Below are positions 8,441 to 15,455 of a DNA stretch of 20,045 nucleotides, piece after piece. Within the stretch, counting starts at the first letter, position 1. Each line of letters starts with the position of its first letter. The stretch lies in assembly GCA_018376135.1 (NCBI GenBank), contig JAHABX010000037.1:1-20045 (forward strand). The letters run 5' to 3'. This DNA comes from Clostridiales bacterium (lineage in GTDB: Bacteria; Bacillota; Clostridia; Lachnospirales; Lachnospiraceae). The notes under the pieces are model-generated. The model searched no databases. It worked only from the letters and a program-made list of their open reading frames with translations, and was not told the origin of the DNA. A program made the translations under genes and the position numbers.

Positions 8441-8469
8441 TTGACAGCTCCGGTGTGTTGTGCTATTTT
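8441..8469 (+). promoter_or_regulatory. Promoter of asnB
   Basis: Perfect TTGACA (8441-8446), 17-bp spacer, TATTTT (8464-8469). The predicted start is near 8476, giving a leader of about 170 nt before the asnB ATG. Confidence 0.75.
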
Positions 8470-8484
8470 TGAAAAAAACATTTG

Positions 8485-8592
8485 AGCAGCAAGATATAAA
8501 AGGGGTCGCACAATGGCGTGAGGCAAATTAGGTGACACCGCGGGTAAAGCAGCTATCCGTCCTATTTATAAAGGACTGACGGCTGCTTTTTT
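8485..8592 (+). promoter_or_regulatory. T-box-like antiterminator and leader of asnB
   Basis: The motif AGGTGACACCGCGGG (8530-8544) matches the T-box consensus GGUGGNACCGCG except for one G-to-A change in the bulge. A full antiterminator can be drawn. AAATTAGG (8525-8532) pairs with CCTATTT (8561-8567) with one bulged T. A 7-nt bulge UGACACC follows, and GCGG (8540-8543) pairs with CCGT (8557-8560). The 3' strands of these helices lie in the 5' half and loop of the downstream terminator, so the two folds exclude each other. In known T-boxes uncharged tRNA stabilises this fold through UGGN pairing to the tRNA NCCA end. No Stem I with a specifier loop is visible upstream, and the best promoter leaves only about 55 nt for one. 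It may be a minimal, altered or decaying T-box. Confidence 0.7.
8548..8592 (+). terminator. Terminator of the asnB leader
   Basis: AGCAGC (8548-8553) pairs with GCTGCT (8582-8587). An inner helix follows (GTCC with GGAC, or alternatively CCGTC with GACGG), and a six-U run ends at 8592. A second AGCAGC copy at 8485-8490 could also pair with the 3' arm. Confidence 0.8.
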
Positions 8593-8647
8593 GCTGTACA
8601 GAAAAGAGCTTCTGTATAACTGCTGAATGAAAAAGGAGGATGTGCTT

Positions 8648-10231
8648 ATGTGTTCGATCATGTGCTATGCAGGGAAGGACATCAGTAAAGAGGAGTTGGA
8701 AAGCTGTCTGGCAAGGACGAAGATGAGAGGTCCTGATGCCATGCAGGTAGTAGAGACGGATTTCGGATATCTGGGATTTGCCAGACTTGCGATCATGGGA
8801 CTTACACCGGAGGGGATGCAGCCCTTTGAGAGAGAGGGAAGCCAGGTGGTATGTAATGGAGAGATCTATGGATTCCGCAGGATAAAAAAGGAACTGGAGG
8901 ACAGGGGATACACCTTTCAGAGCGGCTCTGACTGTGAGATCCTCCTGCCGCTGTACGAGGAATACGGACTGGAGATGTTTGCCCATCTGGATGCGGAATA
9001 TGCCTGCGTGATCTATGATGCGAAAAGCCAAAGGCTTATAGCGGCAAGGGATCCCATCGGCATCCGTCCGCTGTTCTATGGTTATTCGGAAAGCGGACAG
9101 ATCGCCTTCGCCAGTGAAGCAAAATGTCTGGCCGGATGGGTGGATGAGATCCGTCCGTTTCCGCCCGGATGCTATTACTGCGACGGTGAGATCGTCCGGT
9201 ATGAGGATATTGCGGCAGTACATGGATATGTACATGGAGATCTTGATGAGATTACGAAAACGATCCATGACAAACTGATAGAAGGGGTAAGGAAACGTCT
9301 GGATGCGGATGCTCCTCTGGGATTCCTTCTGTCCGGAGGACTGGATTCCAGTCTGGTATGTGCCATAGCGGCGGATATTCTGAAAAAGCCCATTCGGACC
9401 TTTGCCATTGGTATGGATGTGGATGCCATTGACCTGAAATATGCCAGAGAGGCGGCAGATTTTATCGGGGCAGAGCATACGGAGGTCATTATGACCAGAG
9501 AAGAGGTGCTGGAGGCTCTTGAGGAGGTTATTGAAGCGCTTGGCACCTATGATATCACCACTATCCGTGCCAGCATGGGCATGTATCTGGTGTGCAGGGC
9601 AATTCACAGAGATACGGATCTGAAGGTACTGCTGACCGGAGAGATCTCAGATGAGCTGTTCGGTTACAAGTATACAGACTTTGCACCCGGGGCAGAGGCA
9701 TTCCAGGAGGAAGCGGCAAAGCGTATCCGGGAGCTTTACTGTTATGATGTGCTGCGTGCAGACCGGTGCCTGGCGGCGAACAGCCTGGAGGCAAGGGTTC
9801 CCTTTGGCGATCTGGATTTTGTCCGTTATGTGATGTCGATTGATCCGGCGAAAAAGCTGAACGCCTATGGAAAGGGAAAATATCTGCTGAGAAAAGCGTT
9901 CGAAGAAGACCATATCCTGCCGGAGCATATTCTGTGGAGAGAGAAAGCAGCCTTCAGCGACGCAGTAGGGCACAGTATGGTAGATGATCTGAAGGCATAT
10001 GCGGAGACTCTTTATACGGATGAGGAGTACGAAGCTCTTCGGAAAAAATATGATCATGCACAGCCGTTTACCAGGGAAAGCCTGATGTACCGGGAGATTT
10101 TTGAAAAATATTATCCGGGACAGGCGCAGATGATCCCGGATTTCTGGATGCCGAACAAGGCATGGGAGGGCTGTAACGTGGATGACCCCAGCGCACGTGT
10201 TTTGAAAAATTACGGAGACAGCGGAAAGTAA
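8648..10231 (+). CDS. asnB: Asparagine synthase, glutamine-hydrolysing
   Basis: Converts aspartate, glutamine and ATP to asparagine. The 527-residue protein is close to the length of E. coli AsnB. The ATG at 8648 is required because Cys2 (MCSIMCYAG) is the class II amidotransferase nucleophile exposed after Met removal; GGAGG at 8635-8639 supports it, and an upstream in-frame start at 8627 would bury the Cys. Other N-domain motifs are RGPD, NGEIY and the GSDCEILLPLYEEYG segment. The synthetase domain has the PP-loop SGGLDSS at 229-235, TYDITTIRASMGMYL, and TGEISDELFG, where the more usual form is SGEGSDEVFG. LEARVPF and YREIFE are also conserved. It is transcribed divergently from carAB, which also consumes glutamine, and carries the T-box-like leader above. 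Confidence 0.96.
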   Translation: MCSIMCYAGKDISKEELESCLARTKMRGPDAMQVVETDFGYLGFARLAIMGLTPEGMQPFEREGSQVVCNGEIYGFRRIKKELEDRGYTFQSGSDCEILLPLYEEYGLEMFAHLDAEYACVIYDAKSQRLIAARDPIGIRPLFYGYSESGQIAFASEAKCLAGWVDEIRPFPPGCYYCDGEIVRYEDIAAVHGYVHGDLDEITKTIHDKLIEGVRKRLDADAPLGFLLSGGLDSSLVCAIAADILKKPIRTFAIGMDVDAIDLKYAREAADFIGAEHTEVIMTREEVLEALEEVIEALGTYDITTIRASMGMYLVCRAIHRDTDLKVLLTGEISDELFGYKYTDFAPGAEAFQEEAAKRIRELYCYDVLRADRCLAANSLEARVPFGDLDFVRYVMSIDPAKKLNAYGKGKYLLRKAFEEDHILPEHILWREKAAFSDAVGHSMVDDLKAYAETLYTDEEYEALRKKYDHAQPFTRESLMYREIFEKYYPGQAQMIPDFWMPNKAWEGCNVDDPSARVLKNYGDSGK

Positions 10232-10234
10232 TGC

Positions 10235-10263
10235 TTGCATTTTGTCTGAAAATGCGTTATAAT
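10235..10263 (+). promoter_or_regulatory. Promoter of tRNA-Pro
   Basis: TTGCAT (10235-10240), 17-bp spacer, perfect TATAAT (10258-10263), 12 nt before the tRNA. It shares the GCTTGCA-N-TTTG context with the tRNA-Leu promoter at 11737. Confidence 0.8.
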
Positions 10264-10275
10264 AACGAGCGTTAT

Positions 10276-10350
10276 CGGGGTATGGCTCAGTTTGGCTAGA
10301 GCGCACGGCTGGGGGCCGTGAGGTCGCAGGTTCGAATCCTGTTACCCCGA
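10276..10350 (+). tRNA. tRNA-Pro (anticodon GGG)
   Basis: A 75-nt cloverleaf. Acceptor CGGGGTA pairs with TACCCCG, discriminator A at 10350. The D arm contains GGCTCAGTTTGGCTAGAGC. Anticodon stem CACGG/CCGTG carries loop CTGGGGG (anticodon GGG), and the T arm has GGTTCGAATCC. CCA is not encoded. It lies between asnB and lysA with its own promoter. Confidence 0.96.
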
Positions 10351-10356
10351 TGTTAT

Positions 10357-10411
10357 GGCTGCAGGAGCAGCCACGCTCCAAAGGGGTCTGTGTGTGCAGG
10401 CTCCTTTTTTT
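10357..10411 (+). terminator. Compound terminator between tRNA-Pro and lysA
   Basis: Two overlapping options: GGCTGC-AGGA-GCAGCC (10357-10372), a compact 6-bp hairpin, or AGGAGC (10363-10368) pairing with GCTCCT (10400-10405) directly before a seven-U run ending at 10411. The second would close a 31-nt loop. Because the two hairpins compete, termination here may be conditional. No clear separate lysA promoter is visible between this and 10450. Confidence 0.6.
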
Positions 10412-10449
10412 AAAAGTTATACAAAATTCTTACGAGGAGTACAGGTGAT

Positions 10450-11730
10450 ATGAAAAAAATACCATTTGTCACAAAGGCACAGATTGAAGAGATCGTAAAG
10501 ACATATCCGACCCCGTTCCATATCTATGACGAGAAGGGGATCCGCGAGAATGTGAAAGCTCTCTGCGAGGCATTTTCCTGGAATAAAGGATATAAGGAAT
10601 ATTTTGCGGTAAAGGCAACTCCCAATCCGTTTCTGATGCAGCTTCTGCATGAATATGGCTGCGGAACGGACTGTTCTTCCATGGCGGAGCTGGTGCTGTC
10701 AGAGGCAGCGGGCATTACAGGAAAGGATATTATGTTTTCTTCCAACGATACGCCGGTGGAGGAGTTCGCATACTGTGAGAAGCTGGGAGGAATCATCAAT
10801 CTGGATGATATCACCCATATTGAGGCGGTGGAGAAGTCCGTGGGCTATCTGCCGGAAACTATGAGCTGCCGTTATAATCCGGGCGGATATTTTACCATGA
10901 GCAACGGTATCATGGACAACCCGGGGGACTCCAAATACGGCATGACGGAAGCGCAGATCGTGGAAGCCTTTCGGATCATGAAGGAAAAGGGAGTAAAGAA
11001 CTTCGGAATCCATGCATTTCTGGCAAGCAATACGGTAACCAATGAGTATTATCCGATGCTGGCAAAGGTATTGTTCGAGCTTGCCGTGAAGCTGAAAAAG
11101 GAGACCGGAGCACACATCACCTTCATTAATCTGTCCGGCGGGATCGGTATTCCCTATACACCGGATCAGGAGCCCAATGATATTCGTGTGATCGGAGAAG
11201 GTGTGCGGAAGGTATATGAGGAGGTGCTTGTTCCGGCAGGCATGGATGATGTGGCGCTCTGCACGGAGCTGGGACGTTTCATGATGGGACCCTATGGCGG
11301 TCTTGTGACCAGGGCAATCCATGAAAAGCATACCCATAAGGAATATGTGGGTGTGGACGCGTGTGCGGCGAATCTGATGAGACCGGCGATCTACGGCGCA
11401 TATCATCACATTACGGTGCTCGGCAGGGAGGATGAGGCATGTGATCAGGTCTATGACGTGACCGGATCTCTCTGTGAGAACTGCGATAAGTTCGCCATCG
11501 ACAGAAAGCTTCCGAAGATCGAGAAGGGAGATTATCTGTTCATCCATGATGCCGGTGCACACGGGCATTCCATGGGATATAACTACAATGGAAAATTAAG
11601 ATCCGCAGAGCTGCTCCTTCGGGAGGATGGTTCTGTACAGCTGATCCGCAGAGCGGAGACACTGAAGGATTACTTTGCAACCTTTGACTGCTTTGAGATC
11701 GGAGACAGATTAAAAGAACTGGTGAAATAA
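10450..11730 (+). CDS. lysA: Diaminopimelate decarboxylase
   Basis: Decarboxylates meso-diaminopimelate to lysine. It is a 426-residue fold-type III PLP enzyme. Lys55 in YFAVKATPNP is the expected PLP lysine; INLSGGIGIPY is the glycine-rich phosphate-binding segment, ELGRFMMGPYG carries the ExGR motif, and CENCDKFA replaces the more usual CESxD signature while keeping the Cys. GHSMGYNYNGKLRSAELL closes the active site. GAGGAG at 10434-10439 supports this start. The related carboxynorspermidine decarboxylase (NspC) is shorter and differs in these motifs, so LysA is preferred; dapL elsewhere in the window fits. Transcription may come from read-through past the tRNA-Pro terminator, since no strong promoter is seen directly upstream. 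Confidence 0.9.
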   Translation: MKKIPFVTKAQIEEIVKTYPTPFHIYDEKGIRENVKALCEAFSWNKGYKEYFAVKATPNPFLMQLLHEYGCGTDCSSMAELVLSEAAGITGKDIMFSSNDTPVEEFAYCEKLGGIINLDDITHIEAVEKSVGYLPETMSCRYNPGGYFTMSNGIMDNPGDSKYGMTEAQIVEAFRIMKEKGVKNFGIHAFLASNTVTNEYYPMLAKVLFELAVKLKKETGAHITFINLSGGIGIPYTPDQEPNDIRVIGEGVRKVYEEVLVPAGMDDVALCTELGRFMMGPYGGLVTRAIHEKHTHKEYVGVDACAANLMRPAIYGAYHHITVLGREDEACDQVYDVTGSLCENCDKFAIDRKLPKIEKGDYLFIHDAGAHGHSMGYNYNGKLRSAELLLREDGSVQLIRRAETLKDYFATFDCFEIGDRLKELVK

Positions 11731-11736
11731 TTTTGC

Positions 11737-11765
11737 TTGCACTTTGAGGGAACCTATGGTAAGAT
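11737..11765 (+). promoter_or_regulatory. Promoter of tRNA-Leu
   Basis: TTGCAC (11737-11742), 17-bp spacer, TAAGAT (11760-11765), 15 nt before the tRNA. Confidence 0.75.
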
Positions 11766-11780
11766 ATGAGAGTTGAATGC

Positions 11781-11863
11781 GCAGGAGTGGCGGAATGGCA
11801 GACGCATCAGACTCAAAATCTGACGAGGGTGACTTCGTGTGGGTTCAAGTCCCATCTCCTGCA
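11781..11863 (+). tRNA. tRNA-Leu (anticodon CAA)
   Basis: An 83-nt class II tRNA. Acceptor GCAGGAG pairs with CTCCTGC, discriminator A at 11863. Anticodon stem CAGA/TCTG carries loop CTCAAAA (anticodon CAA, reads UUG). A long variable arm (ACGAGGGTGACTTCGT) and a T arm with GGTTCAAGTCC follow. CCA is not encoded. Confidence 0.95.
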
Positions 11864-11864
11864 T

Positions 11865-11894
11865 AAAAAGCCTCGATGATATCGGGGCTTTTTT
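11865..11894 (+). terminator. Terminator of tRNA-Leu
   Basis: AAAAGCCTCGAT-GAT-ATCGGGGCTTTT pairs over 12 positions with one G-U pair and runs into a U tract. Confidence 0.9.
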
Positions 11895-11920
11895 CTGTAT
11901 ATGGTATTTGTACTGCTCCC

Positions 11921-11949
11921 TTGCATTCAAAGGGGGCATTTGTTACAAT
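11921..11949 (+). promoter_or_regulatory. Promoter of the zf-HC2-polA operon
   Basis: TTGCAT (11921-11926), 17-bp spacer, TACAAT (11944-11949), predicted start near 11956. It follows the tRNA-Leu terminator and is the only good promoter before the polA operon. Confidence 0.7.
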
Positions 11950-12012
11950 ATCTGCAAAGAGCAGGAATGCAGTATCGAGGTTTTTCTGCGCAGGGAGACA
12001 GGAGCAGGTACT

Positions 12013-12336
12013 ATGAACTGTAAGGAAGTGCAGCGTCTTTTAGTTCCCTATATTAACGGGGGACTGGAGGAGAAGGAAGAAGAGGAATTTGTAAAGCATG
12101 TCCGTCATTGTCCGGAGTGTTATGAAGAGCTGGAGGTCTATGCGACAGTATTTGCAGGCATCCGGCAGCTGGACGGTGCGGAGGAGGAGATCGATTACCG
12201 GACGCTGGTAGAGGATTCGCTGACCCATTCGGAGGAGGATGTGAGAGACGAGCGTTTCCTGGATACGTATATGTTTGTGCTGCGGACGGCAGCGACGGTC
12301 GTGCTGGTTTATATGATGATGAGGTGGTTTTTCTGA
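12013..12336 (+). CDS. Small zinc-finger (zf-HC2, anti-sigma-like) membrane protein
   Basis: A 107-residue protein. The N-terminus MNCKEVQRLLVPYINGGL and the H-x3-C-x2-C motif at residues 29-36 (HVRHCPEC) are those of the zinc-binding anti-sigma domain (zf-HC2) family. After an acidic linker, residues ~87-107 form one hydrophobic segment (AATVVLVYMMMRWFF) ending at the C-terminus, so the zinc domain would face the cytoplasm. No sigma factor gene is present next to it, so its partner is unknown. AGGAG at 12000-12004 sets the start. Its TGA stop overlaps the polA ATG in TGATG, indicating translational coupling. It could be an orphan anti-sigma factor or a membrane regulator unrelated to sigma; the family match is by motif only. 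Confidence 0.8.
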   Translation: MNCKEVQRLLVPYINGGLEEKEEEEFVKHVRHCPECYEELEVYATVFAGIRQLDGAEEEIDYRTLVEDSLTHSEEDVRDERFLDTYMFVLRTAATVVLVYMMMRWFF

Positions 12337-14867
12337 TGAGTGAGAAAATTGTATTGATTGATGGTCACAGTATCATCAACCGGGCTTTCTACGGGGTACC
12401 GGACCTGACCAATGCAGAAGGGCTGCATACCAACGGGATCTATGGATTTTTAAATATCATGTTCCGCATACTGGATGAGGAAAAGCCAGACTATCTGGCG
12501 GTTGCCTTTGATCTGAAGGCGCCTACCTTCCGGCATCAGATGTACGAGGCCTATAAGGGGACCAGAAAGGGGATGCCGGATGAGTTAAGAGAGCAGGTCC
12601 CGGTGTTAAAGGAGCTGCTCACTGCCATGAAGATCCCTCTTCTGACGCTGGAGGGCTTTGAGGCGGATGACCTGCTTGGAACCATTGCCAGAAGGAGTGA
12701 AAAGCGGGGCATGGAAGCGGTGGTGGTATCCGGAGACCGGGATCTTCTGCAGCTTGCCACGGATAAGGTGCTGATCCGTATGCCAAGGACGAAGCGGGGA
12801 ACCACAGAGATCGAGAACTATCATACCCAGGATGTGCTGGATGCCTATCAGGTGACCCCGGCACAGATCATTGAGCTGAAGGCGCTCATGGGAGATTCTT
12901 CCGATAACATTCCCGGAGTGCCGGGCATCGGAGAGAAGGGAGCCACCGGGCTTATCGTAGCATATGGAAATATAGAGAATGCCTATGCACATGCGGATGA
13001 GATCAGGGCAAAGCGCACCAGAGAGGCTTTGAAGGAGCATTATGACATGGCGGTCATGAGCAAAAAGCTTGCGACCATCTGCGTGGAGGCTCCGGTGGAG
13101 CTTGACTGGGAGGAGGCAAGACTTACCAATCTGTACACGCCGGAGGCATATGAGTGGTGCAAAAAGCTGAACTTTAAGAAGCTTCTGGACCGTTTTGAAC
13201 GGACGGAGGAGCTGGCACAGAGAGAACCGGAGGCAGAGCGGATCACGGATTTTGCAGAAGCGGAGGAGCTGTTCCAAAAAGCGGAACAGAAGGAGATGAT
13301 CGCCTTTGAGCTGTGCCGTCAGCCGCAGGAGACAGGACTTTCGCTGGCATTGTCCGGCACCGAGGTCTATTATATCGCGGCGGAAGGCTTTCTTACGGAG
13401 GATTATCTCATGAGCCGCCTGGAGCAGGTGGTGGAGCGGGTTCCCGTGTGCGCGGCTTCTGATGTGAAGAAGATATTGAAGTATATCGGACCGAAGAACC
13501 GGAAGCATCTGTTTGATGTGGAGATCGCCGCTTATCTGGTAAATCCGCTGATGAGCAGCTATGCCCATGAGGATCTGGGCAGACCCTACGCGGCGCTGAC
13601 CACCTGGCAGAAGGTGTCCGGGCTTGTGGAGAAGCTTCAGGAGACCGGGATGCGCAGTCTGTTCGACGAGATCGAGATGCCGCTGGTATTTACGCTCTAT
13701 GACATGGAGCAGGCGGGGATCCGGGTCAATGCAGAGGCGCTGAAGGCATATGGGGAAGCGCTGGTGGGCAGGATAGAGGAGCTGGAGCAGATGATCCACA
13801 CAGCGGCAGGAGAAGTCTTTAATATCAATTCTCCCAAGCAGCTGGGCGTGATCCTTTTTGAAAAGCTGGGGCTGCCCAACGGAAAGAAGACGAAAACCGG
13901 ATATTCCACCTCGGCGGAGGTGCTGGATAAGCTGGCTCCGGAATACCCTATTGTAAAGGATATTCTGGAATACCGTCAGCTGACCAAGCTCAAATCCACC
14001 TATGCGGACGGTCTTGCCGGATGCATTGCAGAGGACGGGCGTATCCACAGCAGCTTTAACCAGACGATCACGGCGACCGGAAGGATCAGCAGTACAGAGC
14101 CGAACCTGCAGAATATTCCGGTGCGGATGGAGCTGGGACGTCTGATCCGCAAGGTGTTCATCCCGGAGGAGGGCTGTATCTTCGTGGACGCGGACTATTC
14201 CCAGATCGAGCTTCGCGTGCTGGCGCATATGTCAGGGGATGAGAAGCTGATCGAGGCATACCGGCAGGCGGAGGACATCCATCGGATCACGGCGTCGGAG
14301 GTATTCCATGTGCCCTTTGAAGAGGTGACGCCTCTTCAGAGACGGAATGCAAAGGCGGTCAACTTCGGTATTGTCTACGGCATCAGCTCCTTTGGTCTGA
14401 GTCAGGATCTGAGCATTTCCACAAAGGAAGCGAAGGAGTATATTGAGCGGTATTTTGAGACCTATCCGGGCATCAAGAGCTTTCTGGACGGTCTGGTGGA
14501 CAGCGGGAAGGAGCAGGGCTATGTGACTACCATGTACGGCAGGCGCAGACCCATACCGGAGCTGAAGTCCGCAAACTTCATGCAGCGCTCCTTTGGAGAG
14601 CGGGTGGCGATGAATTCCCCGATCCAGGGAACTGCAGCGGATATTATCAAGATCGCCATGATCCGTGTGCATGACCGCCTGAAGGAGGAAGGGCTTCAGT
14701 CCCGTCTGATCCTGCAGGTACACGATGAGCTGCTCATTGAGGCGCGGAAGGAAGAGGCACAGCAGGTGGAGCGGATCCTCCGGGAGGAGATGCAGCAGGC
14801 GGCAGAGCTGAAGGTTCCTCTGGAGATCGACATGCACAGAGGAGAAAACTGGTACGAGGCGAAGTAG
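12336..14867 (+). CDS. polA: DNA polymerase I
   Basis: Repair and Okazaki-fragment polymerase of 843 residues. Residues 1-290 form the 5'-3' nuclease (LIDGHSIINRAFYG, FEADDLLGT, SGDRDLLQLA, DNIPGVPGIGEKGA). Residues ~300-460 are the position of the 3'-5' exonuclease, but the metal ligands are gone: the FDTET segment reads AFELCR, and the second and third motifs are also degraded. This is as in Bacillus-type enzymes that lack proofreading. The polymerase domain is complete: motif A VDADYSQIELR with Asp620, motif B RRNAKAVNFGIVYG, motif C QVHDELLIE with Asp797-Glu798. The start at 12336 overlaps the stop of the zf-HC2 gene and has a GAGGTGG site; an in-frame alternative at 12324 is weaker. coaE begins immediately after the stop. 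Confidence 0.97.
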   Translation: MSEKIVLIDGHSIINRAFYGVPDLTNAEGLHTNGIYGFLNIMFRILDEEKPDYLAVAFDLKAPTFRHQMYEAYKGTRKGMPDELREQVPVLKELLTAMKIPLLTLEGFEADDLLGTIARRSEKRGMEAVVVSGDRDLLQLATDKVLIRMPRTKRGTTEIENYHTQDVLDAYQVTPAQIIELKALMGDSSDNIPGVPGIGEKGATGLIVAYGNIENAYAHADEIRAKRTREALKEHYDMAVMSKKLATICVEAPVELDWEEARLTNLYTPEAYEWCKKLNFKKLLDRFERTEELAQREPEAERITDFAEAEELFQKAEQKEMIAFELCRQPQETGLSLALSGTEVYYIAAEGFLTEDYLMSRLEQVVERVPVCAASDVKKILKYIGPKNRKHLFDVEIAAYLVNPLMSSYAHEDLGRPYAALTTWQKVSGLVEKLQETGMRSLFDEIEMPLVFTLYDMEQAGIRVNAEALKAYGEALVGRIEELEQMIHTAAGEVFNINSPKQLGVILFEKLGLPNGKKTKTGYSTSAEVLDKLAPEYPIVKDILEYRQLTKLKSTYADGLAGCIAEDGRIHSSFNQTITATGRISSTEPNLQNIPVRMELGRLIRKVFIPEEGCIFVDADYSQIELRVLAHMSGDEKLIEAYRQAEDIHRITASEVFHVPFEEVTPLQRRNAKAVNFGIVYGISSFGLSQDLSISTKEAKEYIERYFETYPGIKSFLDGLVDSGKEQGYVTTMYGRRRPIPELKSANFMQRSFGERVAMNSPIQGTAADIIKIAMIRVHDRLKEEGLQSRLILQVHDELLIEARKEEAQQVERILREEMQQAAELKVPLEIDMHRGENWYEAK

Positions 14868-15455
14868 ATGAGAATAATCGGTATCACCGGAGGTGTGGGA
14901 GCCGGGAAAAGCACCGTACTGGATTACTTAAGAGAGCAGTATAAAGCGGAAGTGATCCAGGCGGATGAGATCGGACATGAGGTTATGGAGCCGGGTGAGG
15001 AAGCCTATGGACGGATCGTGGAGCTGTTCGGCGGAGAGATCCTTCGGGAGGATGAAAGCATCGACCGGAGCAGACTGGCTTCCATTGTCTTTTCGGATAA
15101 GGAAAAGCTGCACGCACTGAACGGAATCGTGCATCCGGCAGTGAAGGAGGAGATCTTAAGACGGATCGAGACCTTCCGGAGGGCGGGCAGACCCTGTGTG
15201 GCAGTGGAGGCGGCATTATTTCTGGAAGAAAAATATGATGCATTCTGCCATGAAACATGGTATATTTATACGAATGAGGAACAAAGGCGGAGGCGGCTTG
15301 AAAGCTCCAGGGGATATACGTCTGAGCGGATCGACAGTATCCTTCGGAACCAGAAAAGCCATCAGGAGTTTCTGGCAAGGTGTCAGTTCGTCATTGACAA
15401 TAACAAAACGGCGGAGGAGACCCGCCGTCAGATAGATAAAAGGATGAGACAGTAG
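14868..15455 (+). CDS. coaE: Dephospho-CoA kinase
   Basis: Phosphorylates the 3'-hydroxyl of the ribose of dephospho-CoA, the last step of CoA synthesis. The 195-residue protein has the P-loop GGVGAGKST at about 8-16, followed by the family segment VIQADEIGHEVMEPG and the LNGIVHPAVKEEI helix; VAVEAALFLEEKYD is a variant of the usual VPLLFE segment. The ATG directly abuts the polA TAG, so it is translationally coupled; polA-coaE neighbourhoods are common in bacteria. Length and motifs are normal. Confidence 0.95.
   Translation: MRIIGITGGVGAGKSTVLDYLREQYKAEVIQADEIGHEVMEPGEEAYGRIVELFGGEILREDESIDRSRLASIVFSDKEKLHALNGIVHPAVKEEILRRIETFRRAGRPCVAVEAALFLEEKYDAFCHETWYIYTNEEQRRRRLESSRGYTSERIDSILRNQKSHQEFLARCQFVIDNNKTAEETRRQIDKRMRQ

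Noticed and set aside
8281..8475. Search for a T-box Stem I on the plus strand upstream of the asnB promoter
   Set aside because: No AGAGA/GA-motif, specifier loop or AG-bulge pattern was seen; the pairing in this stretch is explained by the carA leader on the other strand.
8627..8647. Upstream start for asnB
   Set aside because: It would add seven residues before Met-Cys and mask the N-terminal Cys nucleophile that class II amidotransferases need; the ribosome site fits the ATG at 8648.
10450..11730. Carboxynorspermidine decarboxylase (NspC) as identity of this gene
   Set aside because: Length and the glycine-rich and ExGR segments fit diaminopimelate decarboxylase better, and dapL is present in the window.
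11968..12024. 18-codon frame upstream of and overlapping the zf-HC2 start
   Set aside because: Weak ribosome site and no conserved character; the AGGAG at 12000 fits the zf-HC2 ATG instead.
12606..14228. A 540-codon open frame antisense to polA
   Set aside because: It mirrors strong codon bias of polA on the opposite strand, has no ribosome site or recognisable domain, and polA is clearly the real gene.
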